DNA from: Ensifer adhaerens
Lineage (GTDB): Bacteria; Pseudomonadota; Alphaproteobacteria; Rhizobiales; Rhizobiaceae
Assembly (NCBI RefSeq): GCF_002007205.1
Contig: NZ_LAZS01000005.1
Location: forward strand, 1,116,001 to 1,180,000
Length of the DNA stretch: 64,000 nucleotides
Reading direction: 5' to 3'
Part shown: positions 53,194 to 63,158 of the stretch, in pieces
How the letters are laid out: the number at the start of each line of letters is the position of its first letter
How positions within the stretch are numbered: position 1 is the stretch's first letter
Translations under genes and position numbers: made by a program
The notes under the pieces: generated by a model
Database searches by the model: none
What the model saw: only the letters and a program-made list of their open reading frames with translations
What the model was told of the DNA's origin: nothing

Positions 53194-54516
53194 TCAGTTC
53201 GCCTTCGGGCGTTCGATGCGAATAACCTGCGGCTCGCCGACGAGATAGCCTTCGCCTTTGATCGCCTTGATCGCGTCGCGAACGGAGTGCTCCGAGGTTG
53301 CATGCGTGACCAAGATGATCGTCTGCGGCTCGCCCGATTCCATCAGATGCTTGGAATGCTGCATGATCGATTCCAGCGAGATGCCGTTGTCGGCCATGCG
53401 CGTGGCGATGCTGGCGAAAACGCCGGTGCGGTCGACGACCTTCAGGCGGATGAAGTAGCCACCCTCGTGGCTCTGGATCTGCGCACGCTTGTAGGGCAGC
53501 AGCGCATTGGTCGGGCGGCCGAAGGCCGGCACATGCTGAGCGCCCGGGCGGCTCTTGGCAATGTCGGCGATGTCGCCAAGCACCGCCGATGCGGTCGCGT
53601 TGCCGCCGGCACCGGGGCCGACCATCAAAAGTTCACCGAGAATGTCGGATTCGATCGCGACGGCGTTGGTGACGCCGTCGACCTGGGCAATGACGGAATC
53701 ATAAGGCACCATCGTCGGGTGGACGCGCTGTTCGATGCCGCTCTCGGTGCGCTGGGCGACACCCAGGAGCTTGATGCGGTAACCGAGATCGGCGGCCGCA
53801 TGAATGTCGTCGATCGAGATGTTGGTGATGCCCTCGAGGTAGATGTCGTCGGCGGCAATCGCCGTGCCGAAGGCGAGGCTCGTCAGGATCGACAGCTTGT
53901 GCGCCGTGTCGTTGCCCTCGATGTCGAAGGCCGGGTCGGCTTCGGCGTAACCGAGGCGCTGCGCTTCCTTGAGGCAGGCTTCGAAGGAAAGCTCTTCCTT
54001 CTCCATCTTCGTCAGGATGTAGTTGCAGGTGCCGTTCATGATCCCGTAGACGCGCGAGATCGTGTTGCCGGTCATGGATTCGCGCAGCGCCTTGATGACC
54101 GGGATACCTCCGGCAACAGCCGCTTCGTAGTTGAGCAGCGCGCCCTTCTCCTCGGCGATCTTGGCAAGCTCGATGCCGTGGGCAGCCAGCAGCGCCTTGT
54201 TGGCGGTCACCACATGGATGCCGCGCTGCAAGGCGGCCTTGACCGCCGAATAGGCCGGATCGCCGGCACCGCCCATCAGTTCGACGAAAACGTCGATATC
54301 AGCGTCACGCGCGAGCGAAATGGCATCGTCGAACCAGGTGGTCTTCGAAAGATCGACGCCGCGATCTCGGTTGCGGTCGCGCGCCGTGACGGCCGTGGTC
54401 TCGATTGCCCGTCCGCACGTTGTCGCAAGCATCTCGTGACGATCCTGGAGGATCCGCACGAGCGAGGCACCGACGGTACCCAAGCCCGCAATGCCGATTT
54501 TGAGGGCATCTGCCAT
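53194..54516 (-). CDS. hom: homoserine dehydrogenase
   Basis: Reduces aspartate semialdehyde to homoserine (threonine and methionine branch). 440 residues with an N-terminal NAD(P) fold (KIGIAGLGTVGASLV), the catalytic region GTCNYILTKM and AQRLGYAEADPAFDIEGND, and a C-terminal ACT domain (about 360-440) for threonine feedback. It is monofunctional, not fused to aspartokinase. The second of two nearby ATGs is preferred because AGGAA lies seven bases before it. Downstream of, and on the same strand as, the aminotransferase. Confidence 0.96.
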   Translation of the reverse strand: MADALKIGIAGLGTVGASLVRILQDRHEMLATTCGRAIETTAVTARDRNRDRGVDLSKTTWFDDAISLARDADIDVFVELMGGAGDPAYSAVKAALQRGIHVVTANKALLAAHGIELAKIAEEKGALLNYEAAVAGGIPVIKALRESMTGNTISRVYGIMNGTCNYILTKMEKEELSFEACLKEAQRLGYAEADPAFDIEGNDTAHKLSILTSLAFGTAIAADDIYLEGITNISIDDIHAAADLGYRIKLLGVAQRTESGIEQRVHPTMVPYDSVIAQVDGVTNAVAIESDILGELLMVGPGAGGNATASAVLGDIADIAKSRPGAQHVPAFGRPTNALLPYKRAQIQSHEGGYFIRLKVVDRTGVFASIATRMADNGISLESIMQHSKHLMESGEPQTIILVTHATSEHSVRDAIKAIKGEGYLVGEPQVIRIERPKAN

Positions 54517-54572
54517 AGCCATTTCCTAACATGTAGAGAGCACACCGCGAGAACCGCGAGGCCGTTGTGGAA

Positions 54573-54600
54573 GGAGGCGCAACCCCAAAGGCGCGCCTCC
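54573..54600 (-). terminator. hairpin between the aminotransferase and hom genes
   Basis: An eight-base GC stem (GGAGGCGC with GCGCCTCC) around a 12-base loop in the 92-base gap. There is no long T run. It may attenuate or separate transcription of the two same-strand genes. Confidence 0.4.
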
Positions 54601-54608
54601 GGTCTTAC

Positions 54609-55826
54609 TTACCTATGGGCGTTGAGCGAGATGACGTTGTGCATCGTCTCGTCGGCGGTCGACAGGAACTTCTTGATGTTGCGCGCCGCCTGGCGGATGC
54701 GGTGCTCGTTCTCGACGAGTGCGAGACGAACGTAGTCATCCCCCTGCTCGCCGAAGCCGATGCCCGGGGCAACCGCGACATCCGCCTTTTCGACCAGAAG
54801 CTTCGAGAACTCGAGCGAACCGAGATGCCGGAATTTCTCCGGGATCTTTGCCCAGGCAAACATCGTTGCCGCCGGCGGCGGCACTTCGAAGCCGGCCTTG
54901 CCGAAGCTGTCGACCATCACGTCGCGGCGACGCTTGTAGATGTTGCGAACCTCGTGGATGTCGCTGCCGTCGCCGTTCAGCGCCTGGGTCGCGGCCACCT
55001 GGATCGGCGTGAAGGCGCCGTAGTCGAGGTAGGATTTCACCCGCGTCAACGCCGCGATCAGCCGCTCGTTGCCGACGGCAAAACCCATGCGCCAGCCCGG
55101 CATCGAGAAGGTCTTCGACATCGAGGTGAACTCGACCGTGCAGTCGATCGCGCCCGGCACTTCCAGAACCGATGGCGGCGGTGCGTCGTTGAAGTAGATT
55201 TCCGAATAGGCAAGATCCGACAGCACGATGATGTCGTGCTTCTTCGCGAACGCGATCACGTCCTTGTAGAAGTCGAGAGTCGCGACCTGCGCCGTCGGGT
55301 TCGACGGATAGTTGAGGATCAGCGCCAAAGGCTTCGGGATCGAGTGGCGAACGGCCCGTTCCAGCGGTCCGAAGAAGGTTTCGTCCGGTTCAACCGAGAT
55401 CGAGCGGATGACGCCGCCGGCCATCAGGAAGCCGAACGCGTGGATCGGATAGGTGGGGTTCGGGCACAGGATCACGTCGCCAGGTGCCGTGATCGCCTGC
55501 GCCATGTTGGCGAAGCCTTCCTTGGAGCCAAGGGTGGCGACGACCTGGGTATCCGGGTTGAGCTTGACGCCGAAGCGGCGGGCGTAATAGGCGGCCTGGG
55601 CACGACGCAGCCCGGGAATGCCCTTCGACGACGAATAACGATGCGTGCGCGGGTCCTGAACGGCCTCGCAGAGCTTGTCGACAATCGACTGTGGTGTGGG
55701 AAGATCCGGATTGCCCATGCCGAGGTCGATGATGTCAGCACCGGCCGCTCGCGCGCTTGCTTTCAAACGGTTGACCTGTTCGAAAACATAGGGCGGCAAA
55801 CGCCGGACTTTGTGAAACTCTTCCAT
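54609..55826 (-). CDS. PLP-dependent class I/II aminotransferase (alanine/LL-DAP aminotransferase-like)
   Basis: A 405-residue fold-type I PLP enzyme. The start gives MEEFHKVRRLPPYVFEQV. It has IDLGMGNPDLPTP, LILNYPSNPTAQVA and the PLP-lysine motif SMSKTFSMPGWRMGFAVGNE, plus the C-terminal RLALVENEHRIRQAARNI arginine region. The usual annotation is AlaA/AatA-like or LL-diaminopimelate aminotransferase-like; exact substrates cannot be told from sequence. It lies directly upstream of hom, in line with an amino-acid role. Confidence 0.92.
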   Translation of the reverse strand: MEEFHKVRRLPPYVFEQVNRLKASARAAGADIIDLGMGNPDLPTPQSIVDKLCEAVQDPRTHRYSSSKGIPGLRRAQAAYYARRFGVKLNPDTQVVATLGSKEGFANMAQAITAPGDVILCPNPTYPIHAFGFLMAGGVIRSISVEPDETFFGPLERAVRHSIPKPLALILNYPSNPTAQVATLDFYKDVIAFAKKHDIIVLSDLAYSEIYFNDAPPPSVLEVPGAIDCTVEFTSMSKTFSMPGWRMGFAVGNERLIAALTRVKSYLDYGAFTPIQVAATQALNGDGSDIHEVRNIYKRRRDVMVDSFGKAGFEVPPPAATMFAWAKIPEKFRHLGSLEFSKLLVEKADVAVAPGIGFGEQGDDYVRLALVENEHRIRQAARNIKKFLSTADETMHNVISLNAHR

Positions 55827-55952
55827 CTCCAAACCTCGTTTGGCGCACGCTCCCGCCAGCGGCTCTAGCCTTTGCGAAACCGTGCGCTGTGGTGAACGGC
55901 CGTCCATGCGGCCATTGAACGCTTTGCGTCCAAATCACCGGAAAGGCAAGCG

Positions 55953-56261
55953 CTAATTCTGGATCTCTTTGAGCGTGTCGGCGCCGTGCTGTTCGGCGAG
56001 CGCGCGCATCTCCTTCAGACGACGCTGATATTCGGCTTCGGAGATCGCACCGGACTTGCGGGCAGCGCCGAGCGAGGCCAGCCGCGCCTGCATGTTGGCC
56101 GCCTCTTCGTTGGTCATCTGCGTCGTTGCAGCCGGCTTCTGGCCGTAGACCGAAGGGTAGTTCTCGAAGTTGGTCCCCTGGCTGTTGCAGCCAGCAAGCG
56201 TGCCTAGCAGAACGATCCCGGCAACCCAGGTGATGGAACGCTGTTTTCCGACGGCAAGCAT
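55953..56261 (-). CDS. small lipoprotein with SHOCT-like tail
   Basis: A 102-residue protein with a lipoprotein signal (TWVAGIVLLGTLAGC, lipobox LAGC at Cys25). The C-terminal helix region KSGAISEAEYQRRLKEMRAL resembles a SHOCT motif. Lipid-anchored, probably outer membrane. Single gene, divergent from phaC. Confidence 0.8.
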   Translation of the reverse strand: MLAVGKQRSITWVAGIVLLGTLAGCNSQGTNFENYPSVYGQKPAATTQMTNEEAANMQARLASLGAARKSGAISEAEYQRRLKEMRALAEQHGADTLKEIQN

Positions 56262-56366
56262 ACTGGAGACGACCTCTATTTTGATGGCGCGACGATGCGC
56301 TAGCCCTTGTAATCATTTTCGGGCAGAATGTAAAAATACAAAACAAGATGCTGTGGAGGACGCCGG

Positions 56367-58208
56367 GTGACAGCAGAGAGGAATGCGGAAGGCAAGGACG
56401 GCTACGCAGGCTTCGACCCCAAATCCGTCGAGCCTTACATCGTCAAGGATCCGGAAAGCCTCGCCGTCAACCTCGCCCGCGCCATGGAACAGCTTGGCAA
56501 GGCGGCTTCGGCCTGGCTGGCGCCGCGTGAATCGGGCCAGAAGTCCGATACCTTCGCCGAACCCGTCACCGATATGGTGAAGACGCTGTCCAAGGTCTCG
56601 GAGTACTGGCTCTCCGATCCCCGTCGCACGCTCGAAGCGCAGACTCACCTGATGGGCAGCTTCTTCGAGATCTGGTCGCGAACGCTTCATCGCATGTCCA
56701 GCGACGCTGCGGCGGCGGAACCACCCGCACTTTTGCGCAATGACAAGCGCTTCACCGACGAGGATTGGGTGAAGAACCCGTTCTTCGACTTCATTCGCCA
56801 GGCCTATTTCGTGACGTCCGACTGGGCCGAGCGCATGGTCGAGGACGCCGAAGGCCTCGACGACCACACGAAACACAAGGCGGCCTTCTACGTCCGGCAG
56901 GTTTCGAGTGCGCTTTCCCCGACGAACTTCGTCACCACCAATCCGCAGCTCTACCGCGAGACGGTTGCCTCAAGCGGCGCCAACCTGGTCAAGGGCATGC
57001 AGATGTTTGCCGAGGACATCGCCGCCGGCCGCGGCGACCTCAAGCTCAGGCAGACCGATACCAGCAAGTTTGCGATCGGCGAGAATATCGCGATCACGCC
57101 CGGCAAGGTCATCGCTCAGAGCGACGTCTGCCAGGTGCTGCAATATGAGGCGACGACAGAAACGGTGCTGAAACGGCCGCTCCTGATCTGCCCGCCGTGG
57201 ATCAACAAGTTCTACGTGCTCGATCTCAACCCGCAGAAATCCTTCATCAAATGGGCGGTCGACCAGGGGCATACGGTTTTCGTCATTTCCTGGGTCAACC
57301 CGGACGAGCGGCATGCGACGAAGGACTGGGAATCCTATGCCCGAGAAGGTATCGGCTTTGCACTTGATATCGTCGAGCAGGCGACGGGCGAACGCGAAGT
57401 CAACGCCATCGGCTATTGCGTCGGCGGCACTCTGCTTGCCGCAACGCTCGCTTTGCATGCGGCCGAGGGCGACGACCGCATCCGCTCGGCAACGCTCTTC
57501 ACGACGCAGGTCGATTTCACCCATGCGGGTGACCTCAAGGTCTTCGTCGACGAGGATCAGATCCGCCAGATCGAACAGAACATGAGCGCGACCGGCTATC
57601 TCGACGGATCGAAGATGGCGACCGCCTTCAACATGCTACGCGCCTCGGAACTGATCTGGCCCTATTTCGTCAACAACTACCTCAAGGGCCAGGAACCCCT
57701 GCCCTTCGACCTGCTCTACTGGAACTCCGATTCGACGCGGATGCCCGCCGCCAACCACTCCTTCTACCTGCGCAACTGCTACCTCGAGAACAAGCTCTCG
57801 AAGGGCGAAATGATGCTCGCCGGGAAGAAGGTATCGCTCGGCGACGTCAACATCCCGATCTACAACCTCGCGACCAAGGAAGATCACATCGCCCCGCCGC
57901 GATCCGTCTTCCTCGGCAGCGCATCCTTCGGCGGCAAGGTCACTTATGTGCTTTCGGGCTCGGGCCACATTGCCGGTGTCGTCAACCCGCCGGACAAGGG
58001 CAAGTATCAGTTCTGGACCGGCGGGGCGCCCAAGGGCGACTTCGACGACTGGTTCAAGGCCGCCAAGGAAACGCCGGGGTCCTGGTGGCCGCATTGGCAT
58101 CAATGGATCGAGAAGCTCGACAAGAAGCGCGTCCCCGCCCGCAAACCCGGCGGCCCGCTGAACACGCTCGAAGAAGCGCCGGGCTCCTACGTGCGCGCCC
58201 GCGCTTAA
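56367..58208 (+). CDS. phaC: class I poly(3-hydroxyalkanoate) synthase
   Basis: Polymerises 3-hydroxyacyl-CoA into PHB granules. 613 residues with the lipase-box-like GYCVGG (the Cys nucleophile replaces Ser) near residue 352, and catalytic Asp and His in KEDHIAPP and SGSGHIAGVVNPP. The N-terminal domain (1-210) is the usual PhaC_N region. The start is GTG, with GGAGG eight bases upstream. The 58-kb neighbourhood (lipoprotein, aminotransferase, then sfsA and map) is unrelated metabolically. No phaB or phaA is nearby. Confidence 0.96.
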   Translation: MTAERNAEGKDGYAGFDPKSVEPYIVKDPESLAVNLARAMEQLGKAASAWLAPRESGQKSDTFAEPVTDMVKTLSKVSEYWLSDPRRTLEAQTHLMGSFFEIWSRTLHRMSSDAAAAEPPALLRNDKRFTDEDWVKNPFFDFIRQAYFVTSDWAERMVEDAEGLDDHTKHKAAFYVRQVSSALSPTNFVTTNPQLYRETVASSGANLVKGMQMFAEDIAAGRGDLKLRQTDTSKFAIGENIAITPGKVIAQSDVCQVLQYEATTETVLKRPLLICPPWINKFYVLDLNPQKSFIKWAVDQGHTVFVISWVNPDERHATKDWESYAREGIGFALDIVEQATGEREVNAIGYCVGGTLLAATLALHAAEGDDRIRSATLFTTQVDFTHAGDLKVFVDEDQIRQIEQNMSATGYLDGSKMATAFNMLRASELIWPYFVNNYLKGQEPLPFDLLYWNSDSTRMPAANHSFYLRNCYLENKLSKGEMMLAGKKVSLGDVNIPIYNLATKEDHIAPPRSVFLGSASFGGKVTYVLSGSGHIAGVVNPPDKGKYQFWTGGAPKGDFDDWFKAAKETPGSWWPHWHQWIEKLDKKRVPARKPGGPLNTLEEAPGSYVRARA

Positions 58209-58228
58209 AGCCAGTTGCAGGACCCGTC

Positions 58229-58948
58229 TTGATCTTCGATCCACCGCTCGCACAGGCGACCCTCGTGCAGCGCTACAAGCGCTTTCTCTTTGATGCGATC
58301 CTGCCCGATGGCACGGCCATGACCGGGTGCTGCCCAAACACGGGTTCGATGCGCGGGCTCACGACACCCGGCTCGCGCATCTGGATGTCGGAACATGACA
58401 GCCCGACGCGAAAGTACCGGCACATGCTCGAGATCGTCGAGGCTGACGGGACCATGGTCGGCATCAACACCGGCCTGCCCAACCGACTTGCAGAAGAGGC
58501 CATCCAGCTGGGGCTCGTGTCCGATCTTCATAGCTATGCGCACAGCGCGCGCGAGCAGCGATACGGACGCAACTCGCGCATCGACATTCTCCTCAGCGAC
58601 CCCGAACGCGGCCTTGCCTATGTCGAGGTCAAGAACGTGCATTTCAGCCGCACGCCCGGCCTCGCCGAATTTCCTGACAGCCCGACGACCAGGGGCGCCA
58701 AACACCTCGACGAGCTCGGCGACATGGTCGAGGCCGGTCACCGTGCCATCATGATCTATCTCGTGCAGCGGGATGACTGCGCCACTTTAAGGATCTGCCG
58801 CGAGTTCGATCCCGCCTATGCTCGTGCCTTTGATCGGGCAATGATGCGCGGGGTCGAGGCCTATGCGATCAAATGTCAGGTTTCGCCAACGCAAATCCGC
58901 CCGACCGGACTGATGGCAGTGGACGAAGCGGCCCTCGCTGCTCTATGA
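58229..58948 (+). CDS. sfsA: SfsA family DNA/RNA nuclease (sugar fermentation stimulation protein homologue)
   Basis: A 240-residue protein beginning at a TTG giving MIFDPPLAQATLVQRYKRF-like residues, with AGGA seven bases upstream. It has CPNTGSMRGL and the PD-(D/E)XK-like LAYVEVKNVHF near residue 133, plus FPDSPTTRGAKHLDEL, which are conserved in SfsA. The family binds DNA and shows nuclease activity. It is 21 bases past the phaC stop, on the same strand, so it may be co-transcribed. Confidence 0.92.
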   Translation: MIFDPPLAQATLVQRYKRFLFDAILPDGTAMTGCCPNTGSMRGLTTPGSRIWMSEHDSPTRKYRHMLEIVEADGTMVGINTGLPNRLAEEAIQLGLVSDLHSYAHSAREQRYGRNSRIDILLSDPERGLAYVEVKNVHFSRTPGLAEFPDSPTTRGAKHLDELGDMVEAGHRAIMIYLVQRDDCATLRICREFDPAYARAFDRAMMRGVEAYAIKCQVSPTQIRPTGLMAVDEAALAAL

Positions 58949-58978
58949 AATCCGACTGGAACAACTGAAAGCTTTGGA

Positions 58979-59818
58979 ATGGTGACTTACATCGAGGCAG
59001 GGTCTGCGCCCTACAAGAACACTGGCGTTATCCGGCTGTACGGACCGGAAGGCTTTGAGGGCATGCGAAAGGCCTGCCAGGTGACTGCGCGCTGTCTGGA
59101 CGAGCTCGTCTCACGGGTACAGCCGGGCGTCACCACCGACGAGATCGACCGCTTCGTCTTCGAGTTCGGCATGGACAATGGCGCGCTGCCGGCCACGCTC
59201 AACTATCGCGGCTATACGAAGTCGTCCTGCACCTCGATCAACCACGTCGTCTGCCACGGCATCCCGAACGACAAGCCGCTGCGCGAGGGCGACATTGTCA
59301 ACATCGACGTCACCTATGTCGTCGATGGCTGGCATGGCGATTCGAGCCGGATGTATCCGGTCGGCGAGATCAAACGGGCGGCCGAACGACTGCTCGACGT
59401 CACCCATGAGAGCCTGATGCGCGGCATTGCCGCCGTGCGCCCCGGTGCCCGTACCGGTGCGATCGGCGAGGCGATCCAGGCCTATGCCGAAGCGGAACGC
59501 TGCTCCGTCGTGCGCGACTTCTGCGGCCACGGCGTCGGCAAGCTCTTCCACGACGCGCCGAACATCCTGCACTATGGCCGCGCCAATGAGGGGCCTGAGC
59601 TGCGCGAAGGCATGATCTTCACCATCGAGCCGATGATCAATATCGGCCGCCCGCATGTGAAGGTGCTTTCCGACGGCTGGACCGCCGTTACCCGCGACCG
59701 CTCGCTGTCAGCGCAATACGAGCACACGGTCGGTGTGACCGCCGATGGCTGCGAAATCTTCACGCTTTCGCCCGCCGGCCTGTTCAAGCCCGGCGTCAGC
59801 ACGCTTGGCGCCGCATGA
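58979..59818 (+). CDS. map: methionine aminopeptidase, type I
   Basis: Removes N-terminal Met from new proteins. A 279-residue pita-bread fold. The metal ligands are in [16 protein letters not shown] (two Asp), [10 protein letters not shown] (His), FTIEPMIN (Glu) and the closing EHTVGVT (Glu). The conserved His of [13 protein letters not shown] is also present. The stop overlaps the radC start by four bases (ATGA), so the two are coupled. Confidence 0.96.
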   Translation: MVTYIEAGSAPYKNTGVIRLYGPEGFEGMRKACQVTARCLDELVSRVQPGVTTDEIDRFVFEFGMDNGALPATLNYRGYTKSSCTSINHVVCHGIPNDKPLREGDIVNIDVTYVVDGWHGDSSRMYPVGEIKRAAERLLDVTHESLMRGIAAVRPGARTGAIGEAIQAYAEAERCSVVRDFCGHGVGKLFHDAPNILHYGRANEGPELREGMIFTIEPMINIGRPHVKVLSDGWTAVTRDRSLSAQYEHTVGVTADGCEIFTLSPAGLFKPGVSTLGAA

Positions 59819-60603
59819 CGAAGCGTCCGATCTCCCCTGACGGCGACATGGCGCCATCGGCGGACGAGAGGACGTTTTTCCCACAATTGCAGCTCGATGG
59901 CGCGCCGGCGGCCAAGAAGGCACCGGCGCCCGAGGCGCACTATCACGGCCATCGCGATCGCCTGAGGGCGCGCTACCGCGAAAGCGGCGATGCGGCGCTC
60001 GCCGACTACGAAATCCTGGAAATGCTGTTGTTTCGGCTGATTCCGCGCAAGGATACCAAGCCGATCGCAAAAGCCTTGCTTGCCCGCTTCGGCACGCTTG
60101 CCGGCGTCTTCGGCGCGCCGATGGCGCTGCTGCAGGAAGTCAACGGTATCGGCGAGACCGTCGCCCTCGACCTCAAGTTGATTTCCACGATCGGTCACCG
60201 CACGCTGAAAAGCGAGCTTCGCCAGAAGCAGCTTCTCTCGTCCTGGAGCGCCGTTATCGACTATTGCCACGCGGCGATGGCCTACGAGACCAAAGAGCAG
60301 TTCCGAATCCTGTTTCTCGACAAGCGCAACACGCTGATTGCCGACGAGGTGCAGCAACAGGGCACCATCGACCACACGCCCGTCTACCCGCGTGAAGTGG
60401 TCAAAAGGGCACTCGAACTCTCCGCCACCGCGATCATCCTCGTCCACAATCATCCATCCGGCGATCCGACCCCGTCGCGCGCGGATATCGACATGACGAA
60501 GCTGATCGTCGAAACGGCAAAACCGCTGGGGATCGCCGTGCACGATCACATCATCATCGGTAAGGATGGACACGTCAGCCTGAAAGGCTTGCGGCTCTTC
60601 TGA
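59815..60603 (+). CDS. radC: RadC family protein (JAB/MPN domain)
   Basis: A 262-residue protein with an N-terminal helix-hairpin-helix region ([32 protein letters not shown]). A C-terminal JAB/MPN domain carries the metalloprotease-like motif [17 protein letters not shown] (HxHx7SxxD). Once linked to DNA repair, its true role is unsettled. The ATG lies within the end of map (ATGA). Standard length. Confidence 0.94.
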   Translation: MTKRPISPDGDMAPSADERTFFPQLQLDGAPAAKKAPAPEAHYHGHRDRLRARYRESGDAALADYEILEMLLFRLIPRKDTKPIAKALLARFGTLAGVFGAPMALLQEVNGIGETVALDLKLISTIGHRTLKSELRQKQLLSSWSAVIDYCHAAMAYETKEQFRILFLDKRNTLIADEVQQQGTIDHTPVYPREVVKRALELSATAIILVHNHPSGDPTPSRADIDMTKLIVETAKPLGIAVHDHIIIGKDGHVSLKGLRLF

Positions 60604-60687
60604 TCACGCTGGCACCCAGCCGTTTCGCGCGGCGGAGGTACCAGCCCGGTGGTGAAGCCGCCCTGCCGCAAACAGTCGCGACGGCGA

Positions 60688-61869
60688 TCACCCCAAAAAG
60701 CCGGCTTCGACAGACTCCGTCCCCACCGAACGAGAAGCCTCGACGACCATATGCACGAACTGCAGTTTCGCCACTGACGGTTTCGACATCACGAAGGGGT
60801 AGAAGTCCGGCTGGCCCATGCTGCGCGCCAGTTCGTTGAGCACCATCGTCATTTCGATCCAGGAGTTCAACAGCGACAGAAACCCGTCGGCGCCGGTGTC
60901 GTCGGGCGCATACAAGGCGTCGCGCTCAAACGGCTCGATCATCGCTTCAAGATCCTCTGCATCGAGCCCAAACCCGAGTGCCGTGCCAAGGCTATCGATC
61001 ATATGCAGATAGTGTGCCCAGGTTTCCGCCCAGTCTTCCCAAGGATGTGTTGAAGCATAGGCGCTGATGTATCGGTCGGCCCAGTCTACGGGAGGGCCAT
61101 TCTCATAGTTCGCCTTCAATGCCGCCGCATAATCGGCTCGCTCATCGCCGAAGAGCGTGCGAAACGGCTCCAGCCAGGGACCGTTGAAAACGAGCCGGTT
61201 CCAGTAGTAGTGACCGACCTCGTGCCTAATATGGCCAAGGAGCGTGCGATAGGGCTCATGCAGTTCAAGCCGCATCTTCTCGCGCTGGACCGAATCCGCC
61301 TCCTCGATGTTGACCGTAATCAGACCGTCGGCGTGCCCGGTCAGCACGCGCGGCCCATGTTCCGGCGAACGCAGAAAATCGAACATCAGACCGTGTTTCT
61401 CGTCCTCGTCGACCTTGGACTTTACGGGCAAGCCGAGCGCCAGCAACTGCGATACGAGCCGTCGCTTCGCGACCTCGATCTGCCCCCAATAGCGGGCATT
61501 GTCCTCGCGATCGAGGTTCGGAATCGTCCGGTTCAACCGGCAGGCGATGCAAAGGTCTCCCGGTTCGCTGGCCGTGAGCATCCAGTTGCACTGCGCCGGC
61601 GCGTCGCGGTTGCCGCAATACTTCAGCAACGGCCGTGTCTCGCCGGCGTCCCAGATGCCTGGCTGCGGCCCGGGGTCGAGCGGCAGCAGCGCATCTTCAC
61701 CTGGCAGATATCCGAGCGGCGCCTGGCAGTTGTTACAAAGCATGTTGCCGAAAAACACGTGGCTGCCACAGCGACACACAAAGGTGCGCGAGTACCGCTT
61801 GGCCACGTCGCGGCGCTTCCAGTTCGTACCGATCAGGTCGCCGAGCGTTTGCAGAAGGCTTGCCACCAC
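60688..61869 (-). CDS. putative zinc-binding metallopeptidase (N-terminal zinc ribbon)
   Basis: A 393-residue protein. An N-terminal zinc ribbon (FVCRCGSHVFFGNMLCNNCQ, about 31-50) is followed by further CxxC-containing segments (CNWMLTA, CIACRLNR). The catalytic HExxH motif is GHIRHEVGHYYWNRL near residue 236, and EDWAETWAHYLH supplies the third ligand. This matches the putative zinc-binding metallopeptidase family; its substrate is unknown. It converges on radC. Confidence 0.88.
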   Translation of the reverse strand: MVASLLQTLGDLIGTNWKRRDVAKRYSRTFVCRCGSHVFFGNMLCNNCQAPLGYLPGEDALLPLDPGPQPGIWDAGETRPLLKYCGNRDAPAQCNWMLTASEPGDLCIACRLNRTIPNLDREDNARYWGQIEVAKRRLVSQLLALGLPVKSKVDEDEKHGLMFDFLRSPEHGPRVLTGHADGLITVNIEEADSVQREKMRLELHEPYRTLLGHIRHEVGHYYWNRLVFNGPWLEPFRTLFGDERADYAAALKANYENGPPVDWADRYISAYASTHPWEDWAETWAHYLHMIDSLGTALGFGLDAEDLEAMIEPFERDALYAPDDTGADGFLSLLNSWIEMTMVLNELARSMGQPDFYPFVMSKPSVAKLQFVHMVVEASRSVGTESVEAGFLG

Positions 61870-61918
61870 ATCCTCCGGTCTTCGGGAATTGGAAATGTCG
61901 GCCGGTCAATGCTTCGGC

Positions 61919-62956
61919 CTAAAGCCATTTCGCGCGGCGGAAGAACCGGTAGAGCGTCCCGCACAGCCCGATGATGACAGCCAGCACGACGAAGTAGCCG
62001 TATCGGAATTTGAGTTCCGGCATGTCGTCGAAGTTCATGCCGTAGATGCCGGCAATCGCCGTCGGCACGGCGAGGATCGCGGCCCAGGACGCCAGCTTGC
62101 GGGAAATCTCCGTCTGCTCCGATTGCCCGACCATCAGGCTCGCCTCGAAGGTGAAGGCCAGGACCTCGCGCAAGGCGTCGATATCCTCCTGCACGCGACG
62201 CACGTGGTCCGTCACGTCGCGGAAGAGCGGCTGCAGGGCCGCATCCATGCCGGGCAGATCGATATGCTCATGCCGTCGGCAGACGTCGACGAGCGGCACG
62301 ACCGCGTTGCGCAGCCTGAGCAGATTGCGCCGCATCAGATAGAGGCGTTCGATGTCGCCCTTGACCAGCCGCTCCCTGAGCAGCCGGTCCTCCAGCTCCT
62401 CGACTTCCTCATGGATCGCCTCGATCACCGGCATGTAGTTGTCGACGATGAAGTCGAGGATCGAATAGAGGATGTAGTTCTCGCCATGAGCAAGGGCCGT
62501 CGGCGAAGCCTCGCAGCGCTGGCGAACGGCCATGTAGGAGGTCGAGGCGCCGTGCCTGACGGAGACGACGTAGCCGCGACCGACGAACAGATGGGTCTCG
62601 CCAAAGGCGATCTCGTCGCCGACCATGTGGGCGGTGCGGGCAACGACGAAGATCGAGTCGCCGTAGATTTCCAGTTTCGGCCGCTGGTGCGCCTTGCAGG
62701 CGTCCTCGATCGCCAGGTCGTGCAGGTCGAATTCCTGCTGTATCTGCCTCAGCAGATCCGCATCGGGCTCATGCAGGCCAATCCAGATCACCGTGCCCGG
62801 GCGTTCCCGCCACTTGCCGGAGTCTTCGATGCGAATGTCGCGCACGCGCACGCCGTTCTCGTAGACGGCCGCGGCAACGACGCCTGGTCTCTGCTCCGAT
62901 TGCGGCACGTCTCCGTCGGACTGCGGCACAACCCTGTTCGTCAGCTCCAGTCCCAT
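61919..62956 (-). CDS. corA: CorA family magnesium/metal ion transporter
   Basis: A 345-residue protein: a long cytoplasmic funnel with a helical stalk, then two C-terminal membrane spans with the pore motif IAGIYGMNFDDMPEL. A basic C-terminal tail FRRAKWL follows. The start ATG has GGGAGG eight bases upstream; an in-frame upstream ATG adds 14 residues. It forms a pentameric Mg/Co channel in the inner membrane. Lies 49 bases upstream of the metallopeptidase gene. Confidence 0.93.
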   Translation of the reverse strand: MGLELTNRVVPQSDGDVPQSEQRPGVVAAAVYENGVRVRDIRIEDSGKWRERPGTVIWIGLHEPDADLLRQIQQEFDLHDLAIEDACKAHQRPKLEIYGDSIFVVARTAHMVGDEIAFGETHLFVGRGYVVSVRHGASTSYMAVRQRCEASPTALAHGENYILYSILDFIVDNYMPVIEAIHEEVEELEDRLLRERLVKGDIERLYLMRRNLLRLRNAVVPLVDVCRRHEHIDLPGMDAALQPLFRDVTDHVRRVQEDIDALREVLAFTFEASLMVGQSEQTEISRKLASWAAILAVPTAIAGIYGMNFDDMPELKFRYGYFVVLAVIIGLCGTLYRFFRRAKWL

Positions 62957-63158
62957 CGCGACCCTCCCAGGCGAATACGACACCGATGGGCTCGGCATGT
63001 CGTAACGAAGCCAAGCTTACGCGCATTCCCTTATATATTCTCATCTGGCTGTTTCGGCTATGAAAACCACTTCATCAAATCGTGCCATTGACGGTATAGA
63101 GGCTTGCAAGCGAGAGTTTTCGCGGCGCACAAGATTCCACCTTCTAACGGAAACGCAC